DNA of 64,000 nucleotides from an uncultured Oscillospiraceae bacterium (GCA_910578255.1 CAJTQM010000004.1:1-64000); one strand, 5' to 3'. Positions 16,064 to 24,680 are shown, numbered from the stretch's first letter. Translations and numbers: made by a program. Notes: generated by a model not told the origin, from the letters alone.

Positions 16064-18130
16064 ATGAAAGCGGAGGAACTGGTTTTTGTTCTGGACATCG
16101 GTACGCGCAGTGTGATCGGGCTTGTGGGAAAGGCCCATGACGACATGCTGGAGGTGCTGTGTGTAGAGTCGGCGGAGCATTCTTCCCGGGCGGTGGTAGA
16201 CGGGCAGATTGAGGATATTGAGCAGACGGCCAAAATCGCCGGAAAGGTAAAGGCGCGGCTGGAGGATACCCTGGGCGTAAAGCTGCGGGAGGTCCATGTG
16301 GCGGCGGCGGGGCGGGTGCTGCGCACCGAGCGGGTTTCCTGCGCTGTGGAGATGGACAGCAGCCGTCCCATTGAGGAAAAGGACATGCTGGCGCTGGAAA
16401 CCGCCGCGCTGCAAAAGGCCTACGAGAATCTGTCGGAAAATCTGCCGGAGGGGACGGCCGCCAATTTTTGCAGCGTGGGGCACAGCGTTGTGGGCTATCA
16501 GCTGGACGGCTACTCTTTTTCCACTTTGATGGGCCACCGGGGAAAAAAGGCCAGTGTGGAACTGATTGCGACCTTTTTGCCCAACGAGGTGGTAGAAAGC
16601 CTGTATACGGCTATGTCGATGCTGGATCTTTCCATCGCCAGCATGACGCTGGAGCCGATTGCGGCCATGAACGCGGTGGTTCCCAAGGAACTGCATCTTT
16701 TGAACATCGCTTTGGTGGATGTGGGGGCGGGAACCTCGGATATCGCAGTGACCGACAAGGGGAGCATCTGCGGCTATACCATGGTTACCGTTGCGGGAGA
16801 CGAGATCACCGAATGCGTCATGCAGGAACTTTTGGTGGACTTTTCCACGGCCGAACAGGTGAAATTCGCCATCGGCGCCGGGAAAAATACGATTGAGTAT
16901 AAAGATGTACTGGGATTCCCCTATACGGTGGAGCGGGAGGATCTGCTGGAGCGGATGCTGCCGTCGATTGAGGATTTGGCCCGCCGGATTGCGGAAGGCA
17001 TTTTGAGCATCAACAACGAGCCGCCTAAGGCGGTGTTTATGGTGGGTGGCGGCAGCCGCACACCGGATTTATGCAAATTCGTGGCCAAGGCTCTTTCGGT
17101 GGACGAAAAGCGGGTGGCTATCGGAAGCAGTAATTACATGAAGCGGCAGATCCAGGCGGAGGAAAAGTACCTAAGCGCCGAATATGCAACGCCGGTGGGA
17201 ATTGCGGTTACCGCCATGCAGTCCGGCTCCGGCGAGGGGATGACGGTTCTGGTCAATGGAACGCGGCTGCATCTGCTGGGCGCTTCGATGACGGTAATGG
17301 AGGCCCTGCGGCGCGGCGGATACCAGTACGGGCAGATTATGGGCCGTTCGGGCAAAAATGTGATTTTCGAATATAACGGAGAGCGAAGGATCGTCAGAGG
17401 AAGTCCTTACACGCTGGCGCAGATTCAGGTCAACGGCGCGGTGGCGGGGCTTTCGACCCTTTTGCAGGCGGGGGACAGCGTCGCGTTTGCGCCGGCCTGC
17501 GACGGAGAGGACGCGGCGCCGCGTCTGCGCGATTTAGAGGAACGCTGGGAGCCGTTTGAGGTGGAGTTGTTTGGCACGCCGGTTCCGGCGGGGACGGTGG
17601 GTTATATTAACGGCGCGTCGGCGCCGCCGGATCAGCTGATCCAGCAGATGGACAATGTGGTGGTCAAGCAGATCGACACCGTCGGCGCGCTTTTAGAAAG
17701 CATGGGCTTTGCCAAACAGCCCCAGGAGCTGTCGATCAACGGAAGCCCCTGCATCGGCTTGGGGCAGAACCTGTTTGCCGGCGACGTGATCGCCTTAAAA
17801 GGCCAGACGCCGCCTGCGCCGCCGGTGGGGAAGACTGCCGCGCCGGCCGCGCCGGCCATGCCGGTTTCGGGCGGACGGGAGCTGTGGGTTTTGTTTAACG
17901 GCCGGGAGATGCTCCTGCCGGTTCGGGCGGACGGGGAGCAGTATCAGTTTTTCCATCTGTTAAACTATGTGGACATCGACCCCAACGATCCCCACGGGGA
18001 AATCGTGCTGCTTCGAAACGGCGTGCCGGCTTCGTATCTGGAGCGGATTCAGAACGGGGATCAGATCGAGATCCGCTGGTCGGAGGAGGATGTTTCCAGA
18101 CGGATCCCCCATCTTCCTTCAGGTATTTAA
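16064..18130 (+). CDS. Large FtsA-like actin-fold ATPase with C-terminal extension
   Basis: This 688-residue protein has an N-terminal FtsA/PilM-type actin fold (about 5-375): phosphate-1 loop FVLDIGTRSVIGLVG, an SHS2-like inserted region (about 85-160), phosphate-2 VDVGAGTSDIAV and the adenosine loop FMVGGGSRTPDL. Domain order matches FtsA, but there is no C-terminal amphipathic membrane-targeting helix. Instead about 300 extra residues follow, with ubiquitin-like/beta-grasp style segments (for example TVLVNGTRLHLLGASMTVME) and a Pro/Ala linker near 585-605. It may polymerise or scaffold something at the membrane. Cell division FtsA is normally beside ftsZ, so this is probably a paralogue with a motility or surface role. 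Confidence 0.75.
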   Translation: MKAEELVFVLDIGTRSVIGLVGKAHDDMLEVLCVESAEHSSRAVVDGQIEDIEQTAKIAGKVKARLEDTLGVKLREVHVAAAGRVLRTERVSCAVEMDSSRPIEEKDMLALETAALQKAYENLSENLPEGTAANFCSVGHSVVGYQLDGYSFSTLMGHRGKKASVELIATFLPNEVVESLYTAMSMLDLSIASMTLEPIAAMNAVVPKELHLLNIALVDVGAGTSDIAVTDKGSICGYTMVTVAGDEITECVMQELLVDFSTAEQVKFAIGAGKNTIEYKDVLGFPYTVEREDLLERMLPSIEDLARRIAEGILSINNEPPKAVFMVGGGSRTPDLCKFVAKALSVDEKRVAIGSSNYMKRQIQAEEKYLSAEYATPVGIAVTAMQSGSGEGMTVLVNGTRLHLLGASMTVMEALRRGGYQYGQIMGRSGKNVIFEYNGERRIVRGSPYTLAQIQVNGAVAGLSTLLQAGDSVAFAPACDGEDAAPRLRDLEERWEPFEVELFGTPVPAGTVGYINGASAPPDQLIQQMDNVVVKQIDTVGALLESMGFAKQPQELSINGSPCIGLGQNLFAGDVIALKGQTPPAPPVGKTAAPAAPAMPVSGGRELWVLFNGREMLLPVRADGEQYQFFHLLNYVDIDPNDPHGEIVLLRNGVPASYLERIQNGDQIEIRWSEEDVSRRIPHLPSGI

Positions 18131-18169
18131 GCGCCGGGCTGCGAAAGAAATGGCGGGGAAGTGTATCGC

Positions 18170-18190
18170 AAAAAACAGTCCGGCGAAAAA
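18170..18190. repeat. Left copy of a direct repeat flanking the HAD gene
   Basis: Positions 18170-18190 match 19024-19044 at 20 of 21 bases, the only difference being A/G at the eighth base. The bases just upstream of both copies (GAAGTG.. and GAAGTT..) are also similar. The right copy forms the left arm of the terminator at 19025-19058, while this copy has no right arm. Confidence 0.8.
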
Positions 18191-18245
18191 ACTTCAATTT
18201 TTGCGAACATCTATTTCTACTTCAGTGAATAGAGGCTGATGAGAT

Positions 18246-18932
18246 ATGAAATATAAAGCGATCTTTTTTGACCGTGATGGAACACTTACCTATTTTGATA
18301 AGAAAAAGGAGGAGTGGAGAGACCGCATAATCAGCGAATGGAGTGGGAAGCCCTTTGAACTATCTTATGAAAAAATGATGAAGCTTTTTGAATTGGCCAG
18401 CGAAGGAAAGAAGCCTTGGTACAGAACAATTGATGATGAGCGAACATTTTTTCAAAGGTTTTATAGGTTTTTGCTAATCGGTGAAGATATCAAGCAGAAT
18501 ATAGATCGCAGGGCCATGGTGCTGTTTGAGGAGTTATGGTGTAATAAAGATCGTGTCTTATTTCCTGAAACCATTGAAGTGTTAGAATATTTTCAGCTTC
18601 ATGGGTATAAAATGGGGGTCATTAGTGATACTTCTCCGTCTCTTGAATACACATTACAGCAGTTGGGCATTGCAAAATATTTCACTTCATTCACCGCAAG
18701 TTCTTTGGTGGGAGCGGGAAAGCCTAGCCCGATCATTTTTAACGCTGCGTTAGAAGCTCAGGGCGTTTCGGCCGAGGAAAGCCTATATGTAGATGACTGT
18801 AAACTTGAAGCAGACGGAGCCAGAGAACAAGGCTTTACATCTTTTTTTCTTGATCGTACCGGTCGTTCCAGTGATGGCTGGTGTATTCAAAGTTTAAAGC
18901 AGTTAATCAATTTTGTCTCTTTACAAAATTGA
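18246..18932 (+). CDS. HAD-superfamily hydrolase (phosphatase)
   Basis: This 228-residue protein is a HAD subfamily IA phosphatase. Motif I is FFDRDGTLT (nucleophile Asp, general acid Asp), a helical cap follows (about 15-95), motif II is VISDTS, motif III Lys is in GAGKPSP and motif IV is YVDDCKLEADGA. Substrate is not predictable. The gene is clearly richer in A+T than its neighbours and uses many AT-ending codons. It lies between near-perfect 21-base direct repeats (18170 and 19024), which suggests it was acquired. The ribosome site is weak. Confidence 0.85.
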   Translation: MKYKAIFFDRDGTLTYFDKKKEEWRDRIISEWSGKPFELSYEKMMKLFELASEGKKPWYRTIDDERTFFQRFYRFLLIGEDIKQNIDRRAMVLFEELWCNKDRVLFPETIEVLEYFQLHGYKMGVISDTSPSLEYTLQQLGIAKYFTSFTASSLVGAGKPSPIIFNAALEAQGVSAEESLYVDDCKLEADGAREQGFTSFFLDRTGRSSDGWCIQSLKQLINFVSLQN

Positions 18933-18938
18933 TTAACT
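18901..18938 (+). terminator. 16-bp perfect inverted repeat over the HAD stop codon
   Basis: AGTTAATCAATTTTGT (18901-18916) pairs perfectly with ACAAAATTGATTAACT (18923-18938) and spans the TGA stop. No T run follows, so it may protect the 3' end or pause transcription; the main terminator is at 19025. Confidence 0.55.
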
Positions 18939-19023
18939 GAATAATGAAAGGGCTCTGGAAAATTTTTTCTTCTGATTAGCCGGACAAAAAATAAAAAAAC
19001 GGATGTGAAGAGAAGTTGCTACA

Positions 19024-19044
19024 AAAAAACGGTCCGGCGAAAAA
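19024..19044. repeat. Right copy of the direct repeat flanking the HAD gene
   Basis: Matches 18170-18190 at 20 of 21 bases. Here it is part of a complete terminator. Confidence 0.8.
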
Positions 19045-19058
19045 GCCGGGCCGTTTTT
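19025..19058. terminator. Bidirectional terminator between HAD and ComFB genes
   Basis: AAAAACGGTCCGGC pairs with GCCGGGCCGTTTTT (one G-T wobble) around a GAAAAA-type loop. T tracts flank it on both strands, so it can end the plus-strand HAD transcript and the minus-strand parA-comFB transcript. Confidence 0.85.
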
Positions 19059-19080
19059 GACAGGCGGATGTTTTTTCGTT

Positions 19081-19542
19081 TTAATGTTGCGGGTGGCTTT
19101 TCACCTGCAAAATCGCTTTGACCAGCGCGGCGGGAATCTCTTTGGTGTCGCAGGCCTTGATTAGGGCGGGCAGCTGGTCCGGCTCCGCTACTACATAATG
19201 GGGCTCCAGGGCGTTGAGCGCCAGCGCCGCCACATCCCGGCGGCATTTGTCACACCGGCAGCAGTTGAATTTGGAAAAAACCTCGTCCAGCCGCTCGACC
19301 ACCAGCTGTTCCATTAAATTGACCAGCACCAGCTCCTTGACCGGATACAGCTGCACCGAGGGCGGCGCGGCCGCCTGGCTGACCCGCTCCTTTAAAAGGT
19401 CCAGACCATTTCCGGCGGGCTCAACGTATTCCTCCGGCGGCTCCTGCTCTTGTATGGGCGGTTCTTCCTCCGCGGCGGGACCGGTGGGCATGATCAGATT
19501 AAAGATGTATTCCTTGTCAAAATCTTTTTTGGAAGCTCCCAT
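19081..19542 (-). CDS. ComFB-domain protein with Pro/Glu-rich N-terminal linker
   Basis: This 153-residue protein has a Pro/Glu-rich, probably unstructured first half (about 20-65) and a C-terminal ComFB-type domain (about 70-150). The domain shows VLVNLMEQLVVERLDEVFSK, the Cys cluster CCRCDKCRRDV and ALNALEPHYVV. ComFB was named from the B. subtilis comF operon, and some cyanobacterial members have been reported to bind cyclic dinucleotides. It starts one base after the parA stop codon, so the two are cotranslated. A shorter ComFB protein is at 37746-38009. Confidence 0.8.
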   Translation of the reverse strand: MGASKKDFDKEYIFNLIMPTGPAAEEEPPIQEQEPPEEYVEPAGNGLDLLKERVSQAAAPPSVQLYPVKELVLVNLMEQLVVERLDEVFSKFNCCRCDKCRRDVAALALNALEPHYVVAEPDQLPALIKACDTKEIPAALVKAILQVKSHPQH

Positions 19543-19543
19543 G

Positions 19544-20314
19544 CTACAGTACCCCCTGCTTGACCAATTCTTCCACCAGCGCGCCGTAATCGCCTACGGC
19601 CTTGTTCCGGGGCGCATAGGAAAAAGCGTCCTCCCGGTGGATCTGGGCGTTGGTCACCTCGTTGCTGCGCCGGATGGTTGTTTCCAATAACGGGATGCCC
19701 AGCTTTTCGGCAATATCCTGGGAGGTTTCCCGGATCACCTTGCTGGCGGTCTCCCGGGCGGCGAAGTGGGTCAGAAGGATCCCGGCGGCTTTTAAAGAGG
19801 GGTTGCTTTTTTTGCGCACCTCGTCCAGGGTTCCGGCCAGCTGCACCAGCCCCTGCAGGCTGTAAATATCCGGCTTGACCGGCATGAGCACCGCGTCGGC
19901 GGCGGTAAAGGCGTTGACGGTCAGGATACCCAGGGCCGGCGGTGAGTCGATGAGGATATTGTCGTACAGATGCAGCACCGGCCGCAGACAGTTTTTTAAC
20001 AGATATTCCCGACCTTTGCCGGTGAATTCCAACTCAATGCCGCTGAGCAGCATATTGGAGGGGATTACATCGCACAAAGGGGTGTGCTGGATGGTCTGCA
20101 CCGTTAAAAGTTCGCCTTTAAGCGCATGATAAACAGAATTTTGCATTTCCAGCCGGTTGTCTGCCCGCAGGCTGAAGGAAAGATCCCCCTGGGGATCGAA
20201 ATCTACGCAAAGCACCTGGCGCCCGAGCCGTCGAAGTCCCATTGCCAGAATATTCGTGGTGGTTGTTTTGCCGACGCCGCCTTTCTGGTTGGAGACGCAA
20301 AGAATCTTTGCCAC
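19544..20314 (-). CDS. ParA/Soj family ATPase
   Basis: This 256-residue protein is a ParA/MinD-type ATPase that uses ATP-dependent dimerisation to position cargo. The deviant Walker A is VSNQKGGVGKTTTTN, followed by VLCVDFDPQGDLS (Walker A') and NILIDSPPALGILT (Walker B). The start is GTG at 20314 because AGGAGGGA lies 7 bases before it; an upstream in-frame start would place that site inside the gene. No parB or parS site is seen, and its partner is a ComFB protein, so chromosome segregation is unlikely. It is not FlhG-like in sequence. It faces away from flgM. Confidence 0.85.
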   Translation of the reverse strand: MAKILCVSNQKGGVGKTTTTNILAMGLRRLGRQVLCVDFDPQGDLSFSLRADNRLEMQNSVYHALKGELLTVQTIQHTPLCDVIPSNMLLSGIELEFTGKGREYLLKNCLRPVLHLYDNILIDSPPALGILTVNAFTAADAVLMPVKPDIYSLQGLVQLAGTLDEVRKKSNPSLKAAGILLTHFAARETASKVIRETSQDIAEKLGIPLLETTIRRSNEVTNAQIHREDAFSYAPRNKAVGDYGALVEELVKQGVL

Positions 20315-20499
20315 GGGCAGTTCCCTCCTTATTTCACGCAAGCTTAACTTTTATTATACAAAAAACAGCTGGCGTTTACAAGATCGAATCAGACGAATTT
20401 GTAAATTTGAGCAGCGGGACTTTAGTTTTTAAAGAGATGGGCGAACAGAGTGATTAGAAAGTTTTTATGGTATACAAATCAGATTGGGGGGATACCTAA

Positions 20500-20814
20500 A
20501 TGAAAATCAATCCAGCAGCGGCTTATCGCGTATACAGTAAAGCGGCCCCAAGCCCTTATGCTCTCCGCCAGATGGAGCCCCATGCAGAAGAGACAGCGAC
20601 GAGAAACGAACATACCGACCAGATCCAGATCAGTCACGCGGGAACCAGAAAAATCGAGATTGAGCAGCTGAGCCGGGCGGTTGCGTCCGAGATGAACGAG
20701 CCCACTTCTCCGGAAAAACTGGATGGTCTGCGCACCGCTATTCAAAACAAAGCCTACCATGTATCGACAAGCGATCTGGCTGAAGCGATGATGCGGCACT
20801 GGTTCCTTGCCTAG
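20500..20814 (+). CDS. flgM: Anti-sigma-28 factor FlgM
   Basis: This 104-residue protein is FlgM, which holds the flagellar sigma factor until the hook is complete. The N-terminal half is disordered-looking, with HTDQIQISHAG; the C-terminal sigma-binding part has KLDGLRTAIQNKAYHVSTSDLAEAMM, matching the family pattern (R..I..G.Y.....A..m). It follows GGGGGG upstream and begins the flgM-flgN-flgK-flgL operon, 8 bases before flgN. Confidence 0.9.
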   Translation: MKINPAAAYRVYSKAAPSPYALRQMEPHAEETATRNEHTDQIQISHAGTRKIEIEQLSRAVASEMNEPTSPEKLDGLRTAIQNKAYHVSTSDLAEAMMRHWFLA

Positions 20815-20822
20815 AATGGGGG

Positions 20823-21290
20823 ATGAATGTTTTGCAGCTTGACACATATCGTGCTTTTTTAGAGGATTACACCCGCTTTTTGGAAAAGATGGCGGGAGAC
20901 GAAAAGGAAAAATATGCGGCGATCCTTTCGTATGACGTGAAACGGATCAACCGGGTTGTTTCCAACCAACAGGCGCTGAACATGCATCTGGCAAAAATGG
21001 AACAGCAAAGGGAAGAGGAACAAAGCAAGGCCGGGCTAGAGGGCTTAAACTTCCAGCAGATTATCGAGCGGCTGGAAGGGCAGCAGCGGGAGGACTTTGA
21101 TAAGCTATTCCGCCGGTTTGAGCAGGCCTTGTATGATATAAAGTACTTTAACGGAAAATCCATGTCGTTTGCCCAGGAGGGGCTTCAGCTGCTGGGCGTG
21201 GACGAGGAGGCCGTTGCGGCGCCCTACGACGCCAGCGGCAGACAGCGGGAGGGAACGCAGAACGTTCCGTTTTTTGAAACGAAGATTTAA
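20823..21290 (+). CDS. flgN: FlgN-like export chaperone
   Basis: This 155-residue protein is largely alpha-helical and coiled-coil (about 15-110) and has the size and place of FlgN, the chaperone that escorts the hook-filament junction proteins FlgK and FlgL to the export gate. The start DTYRAFLEDYTRFLEKMAGDE and the YDVKRINRVVSNQQ segment fit the FlgN family. It lies between flgM and flgK with short gaps. The C-terminal tail (about 125-155) is probably flexible and could bind clients. Confidence 0.8.
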   Translation: MNVLQLDTYRAFLEDYTRFLEKMAGDEKEKYAAILSYDVKRINRVVSNQQALNMHLAKMEQQREEEQSKAGLEGLNFQQIIERLEGQQREDFDKLFRRFEQALYDIKYFNGKSMSFAQEGLQLLGVDEEAVAAPYDASGRQREGTQNVPFFETKI

Positions 21291-21304
21291 CTGGAGGGAT
21301 ACCA

Positions 21305-22888
21305 TTGTATTTACGACCGACTTTTTTAGGCTTTGAAACGGCCAAACGGGGCCTGACCGTGGCCCAGAAGGGGCTGGATATTGCCGGACAGAACCTGACG
21401 AACTGGGATTCTGTCGGATACACAAGGCAGCGTACGACCCAGGTTGCAATCGCGACGGATTCATACCGTTCCCGCTATTCTACCGGCCGGGTAGGGCTTG
21501 CGGGCCAGGGCGTTGACATTACGGGCATCGACCAGACCAGAGACGTGTTTCTGGATAAGCGCTTTCGAGAAGAAAACAGCGACGTTGGGTATTTTGACCA
21601 GTCCTCGAAGATTCTGATTGACATCCAGGCGTCGATTAACGAATATAACCCCAAGGATGACACAGGGCTTCGTTCCTGCATTATGAATATCAACGACGCG
21701 TTGCAGAAATTTTCCACCAACGCGTATTCTGAGACCCACGCCAACATTGTGGCGACAGAATTTAAAAATCTGGCACAGACCTTGCAGCAGATCAGTGGGA
21801 AGCTGCAAAGCGCCCGTTCTCAGCAGGTATACGACCTGGATGTTTCGGTGCAGGAGGTCAACAAAAAGTTACAGCAAATCGGGGGATTAAACCACGCCAT
21901 TATGGAAAGCATGAGCGGCGTGATCGGGGATAACCCCTACTTTGGACCCAATGAGTTATTAGACGAACGCAACCTTCTTTTAGACGAACTGTCCCAATAT
22001 ATCGACATTCAGTACAAAAGCAACGCCGACGGTACAATCACGGTAGAATCCAACGGCCGGACCATTGTAAGCGGCGAAAAGTACGACCAGCTTTCGATGG
22101 TGGAGGATGAAAAGACTGATGTAGTAGGCGTTCGGTGGGTATCGACCAACGAAGCGGCGGATATTCAGTCCGGGTCGGTGAAGGCGCAGATCAACTACCT
22201 CAACGGCCGCGGCCCGAACCTGAAAAATCCGGGAGAAAGCGCCGAGCGGGGCTTCTTCTATTATCAGGATAAGCTGGACGCCTTTGCCCAGACGCTTGTG
22301 AATACGGTTAACCGCATTATCCCGGAGGTCGACGAGGACGGCAATATTATGAAAGACGCCGACGGCAACATTGTTTACCGCCAGTTAATGGGCGCTTTGA
22401 GCAGCGAGCCGGACGCGGATGGAAAATACCATGTGCGGGACGACATCCCGGTTACGGCTGACAATCTTTCGATTTCCGACCGGCTGAGCACCGATTCGGG
22501 GTATCTGATCTTCCAAAGAAGCGAAGACGGTACGGCGGATAATGTAAGCAACTACGCGCTGTCGCTTTATCACGCGATTTCCGACGGGACCCAGCTGTTT
22601 GATTCCAACGGCGAGGAGTTTACCGGAACCTTTTTGGATTATGTCAAAGGCTATGTGACCACGCTGGCGGAGGATATCAGCTACCTGCAAAGCCGGCACA
22701 CGGCCACCTCGACCATCCTGAACACCCTGCAGGATAACCGCGATGAGGTTTCCGGCGTTGTGGTGGACGAAGAGGTTGCCAACGTCATGCTTTACCAAAA
22801 AACGCTGTCCGCCGCCTCGCGGCTGATGACTGCGATGGACGAAGCGCTGGACGTGATCATCAATCGGACGGGTCGGGTAGGCCTCTAA
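21305..22888 (+). CDS. flgK: Hook-associated protein 1 FlgK
   Basis: This 527-residue protein is the first hook-filament junction protein. The N-terminus reads FLGFETAKRGLTVAQKGLDI followed by AGQNLTNWDSVGYTRQR, the flagellar rod/hook signature. The C-terminus ends with EEVANVMLYQKTLSAASRLM and MDEALDVIINRTG. The start is TTG at 21305, six bases after GGAGGG; no ATG exists at the expected N-terminus. Length is within the family range. It is exported without a signal peptide by the flagellar apparatus. Confidence 0.95.
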   Translation: MYLRPTFLGFETAKRGLTVAQKGLDIAGQNLTNWDSVGYTRQRTTQVAIATDSYRSRYSTGRVGLAGQGVDITGIDQTRDVFLDKRFREENSDVGYFDQSSKILIDIQASINEYNPKDDTGLRSCIMNINDALQKFSTNAYSETHANIVATEFKNLAQTLQQISGKLQSARSQQVYDLDVSVQEVNKKLQQIGGLNHAIMESMSGVIGDNPYFGPNELLDERNLLLDELSQYIDIQYKSNADGTITVESNGRTIVSGEKYDQLSMVEDEKTDVVGVRWVSTNEAADIQSGSVKAQINYLNGRGPNLKNPGESAERGFFYYQDKLDAFAQTLVNTVNRIIPEVDEDGNIMKDADGNIVYRQLMGALSSEPDADGKYHVRDDIPVTADNLSISDRLSTDSGYLIFQRSEDGTADNVSNYALSLYHAISDGTQLFDSNGEEFTGTFLDYVKGYVTTLAEDISYLQSRHTATSTILNTLQDNRDEVSGVVVDEEVANVMLYQKTLSAASRLMTAMDEALDVIINRTGRVGL

Positions 22889-22917
22889 TCGTATGAAGCA
22901 GAGAAAGGATGATAGAG

Positions 22918-23973
22918 ATGCGCGTTGCGCAGCGAATGATCAGCCGCAATTATATGCGGACTTTAAATAACACCCTGTCTAAGCGGGCCCAGAGCCTGGA
23001 GCGCGGCGATTCGGGCTTAAAATTCAATAAGCTTTCGGACAATGTTTCCGACGGCAGCCGCGCCATGCACATTCAGGAGGAGCGGTACCAGAGTACCCAG
23101 CAGTTAGACAATGTTGAGAACCTGTACGCTGAAATGAAATCGGTGGACAGCAATATGGAATCCATCCATTCGATTTTACAGTCGGTGCAGGAGAAGGTGC
23201 TGCAGGCGATGAGTGAAGACTACGGTGCGACCAGCCGCGAGGTCATCGCAAAGCAGATTGAAAAGAATAAAGAGGAAATTATTCAGTTTGCCAATGCGCA
23301 GTTTGCTGGAAAGTATCTGTTCAGCGGCACCAATAACAGCACCCAGCCTTTTACCGTAAACGAGCAAAGCGGCAAGCTGCAGTTTAACGGCGTAGAGGTA
23401 GAAAAAATCTACAAGGATACGGATGGGAAGTTTTATTACGACGATCCGGCCAACACACCGCCCAAGACGCTGGTTCCCAACAGCGAGGATATTTACGCGG
23501 ATATCGGATTGGGATTGAAGATCGCCGACAGCGCGCAGGTAGATCCCCGCACGGCGTTTCAGGTTTCCTTCTCCGGATTGGATATTCTGGGATTTGGCGA
23601 GGGAATCACCGGCAAGGACGGGACGCCGAACGTCGCTTCCAATGTGTATGATCTGCTCACCCAGATTCAGAACGCCATCACCCCCAGTTTGGCAAAGACG
23701 GACGCGGACGATATGCATCGCCAGCTGGTTAACCTGACCGATAAAGTGGGCATGATGCGGACGGATTTGGGAACCCGCATGAATTTCTTGGAGAGAACGA
23801 AGACGGGTCTGGAGGCGGACATTGAAAATATGACCGGGCTGGAGACCGACCTGATTTCATCCGACCCTGCGGAGGAAGCGATGAAGATGAAGGACTGTGA
23901 ATACTCTTGGCTTGCGATTTTACAGCTGGGAAGCAAGGTTTTGCCTTCCTCTCTGCTTGACTTTATGAACTAA
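22918..23973 (+). CDS. flgL: Hook-associated protein 3 FlgL
   Basis: This 351-residue protein is the second junction protein, homologous to flagellin ends. The N-terminus RVAQRMISRNYMRTLNNTLS and the C-terminal helix with LERTKTGLEADIENMTGLET fit FlgL. The central part has FANAQFAGKYLFSGTNN, a family hallmark. The ATG at 22918 was chosen over one three codons upstream because AAAGGA lies 8 bases before it. It follows flgK by 29 bases. Confidence 0.92.
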   Translation: MRVAQRMISRNYMRTLNNTLSKRAQSLERGDSGLKFNKLSDNVSDGSRAMHIQEERYQSTQQLDNVENLYAEMKSVDSNMESIHSILQSVQEKVLQAMSEDYGATSREVIAKQIEKNKEEIIQFANAQFAGKYLFSGTNNSTQPFTVNEQSGKLQFNGVEVEKIYKDTDGKFYYDDPANTPPKTLVPNSEDIYADIGLGLKIADSAQVDPRTAFQVSFSGLDILGFGEGITGKDGTPNVASNVYDLLTQIQNAITPSLAKTDADDMHRQLVNLTDKVGMMRTDLGTRMNFLERTKTGLEADIENMTGLETDLISSDPAEEAMKMKDCEYSWLAILQLGSKVLPSSLLDFMN

Positions 23974-24009
23974 CGAGGCTTTGGATGTAACCCGAAGGAA
24001 GGTGTTCTT

Positions 24010-24606
24010 ATGCAATTGCTGAAAATAACAAATGTACCAATTGAATATAATTTCAGCATTGAACCGGCCCGGCTGGAGATGAAGCAGTCGCAGAATCCCC
24101 GGCATCGGCTGATACGTGATCCGTCGCAAATGAATATTGATTCTCACAATATTGAAGTGCGTTTGGACAGTACAGAGTTGCGGGCCAGCTTGAATTTGCG
24201 TAATCCCGGTGAGTTCGCCCGGTATTATGGGCAAAAAGGCAATCAAACCGCCTACCAGACCATTGGGGAGAACGTTCAGTTTGGAAACCAGATGGCGCGG
24301 ATTCAGGATGGTGTTACCATCAGCGAGATTATGCGGCAAAAGGTTTTGGAGCAGCCAACGACCTATACGACGTTTCTGCCTTCGGCGGGAACGGATATTT
24401 CCTGGCAGCCCCAGCAGCTGAATCTTGATTACGATCCGGGATCGGTGAATTTTGACTGGGAAGTTATGCGCAATGTCATGGATTATGTCCCCGGAAAATT
24501 CCAGATGCATATTACACAGTACCCAGAGGTTCAGATTGAGTATTTGGGCGAACCGCGTTATGTTCCGCCCAGTTCCAGCCCGACCTATGAAGAGGAAAGC
24601 GCTTAG
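24010..24606 (+). CDS. DUF6470/YviE-like flagellar-cluster protein
   Basis: This 198-residue protein corresponds to YviE, found between flgL and fliW in B. subtilis and assigned to a DUF family (DUF6470). It begins MQLLKITNVPIEYNFSIEPA, a typical family start, with ARLEMKQSQNP following. A repeated pattern of short strands and a GDNVQFGNQMARI-like segment (here ENVQFGNQMARI) is visible in the middle. No enzyme motif or membrane segment is seen. Function is unknown; position suggests a role in filament assembly or its control. GGAAGG precedes the start. Confidence 0.85.
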   Translation: MQLLKITNVPIEYNFSIEPARLEMKQSQNPRHRLIRDPSQMNIDSHNIEVRLDSTELRASLNLRNPGEFARYYGQKGNQTAYQTIGENVQFGNQMARIQDGVTISEIMRQKVLEQPTTYTTFLPSAGTDISWQPQQLNLDYDPGSVNFDWEVMRNVMDYVPGKFQMHITQYPEVQIEYLGEPRYVPPSSSPTYEEESA

Positions 24607-24643
24607 TTTTGTCCTTTGGGCTGCATGGAACGCGCGAAAAAGC

Positions 24644-24680
24644 AAAGCGGCTATGCGGGATGATCCGCATAGCCGCTTTT
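24644..24680 (+). terminator. Terminator-like hairpin between yviE-like gene and fliW
   Basis: AAAGCGGCTATGCGG pairs perfectly with CCGCATAGCCGCTTT around GATGAT, ending in four T. It probably ends or attenuates the flgM-to-yviE transcript. Confidence 0.75.

Noticed and set aside
19544..20314. ParA gene as chromosome-partition soj or flagellar flhG
   Set aside because: No spo0J/parS nearby and no FlhG-type sequence features or flhF neighbour.
20405..20450. sigma-28 promoter before flgM (TAAA with 15-base spacing to AGTGATTA)
   Set aside because: Only about half of the -10 consensus matches.
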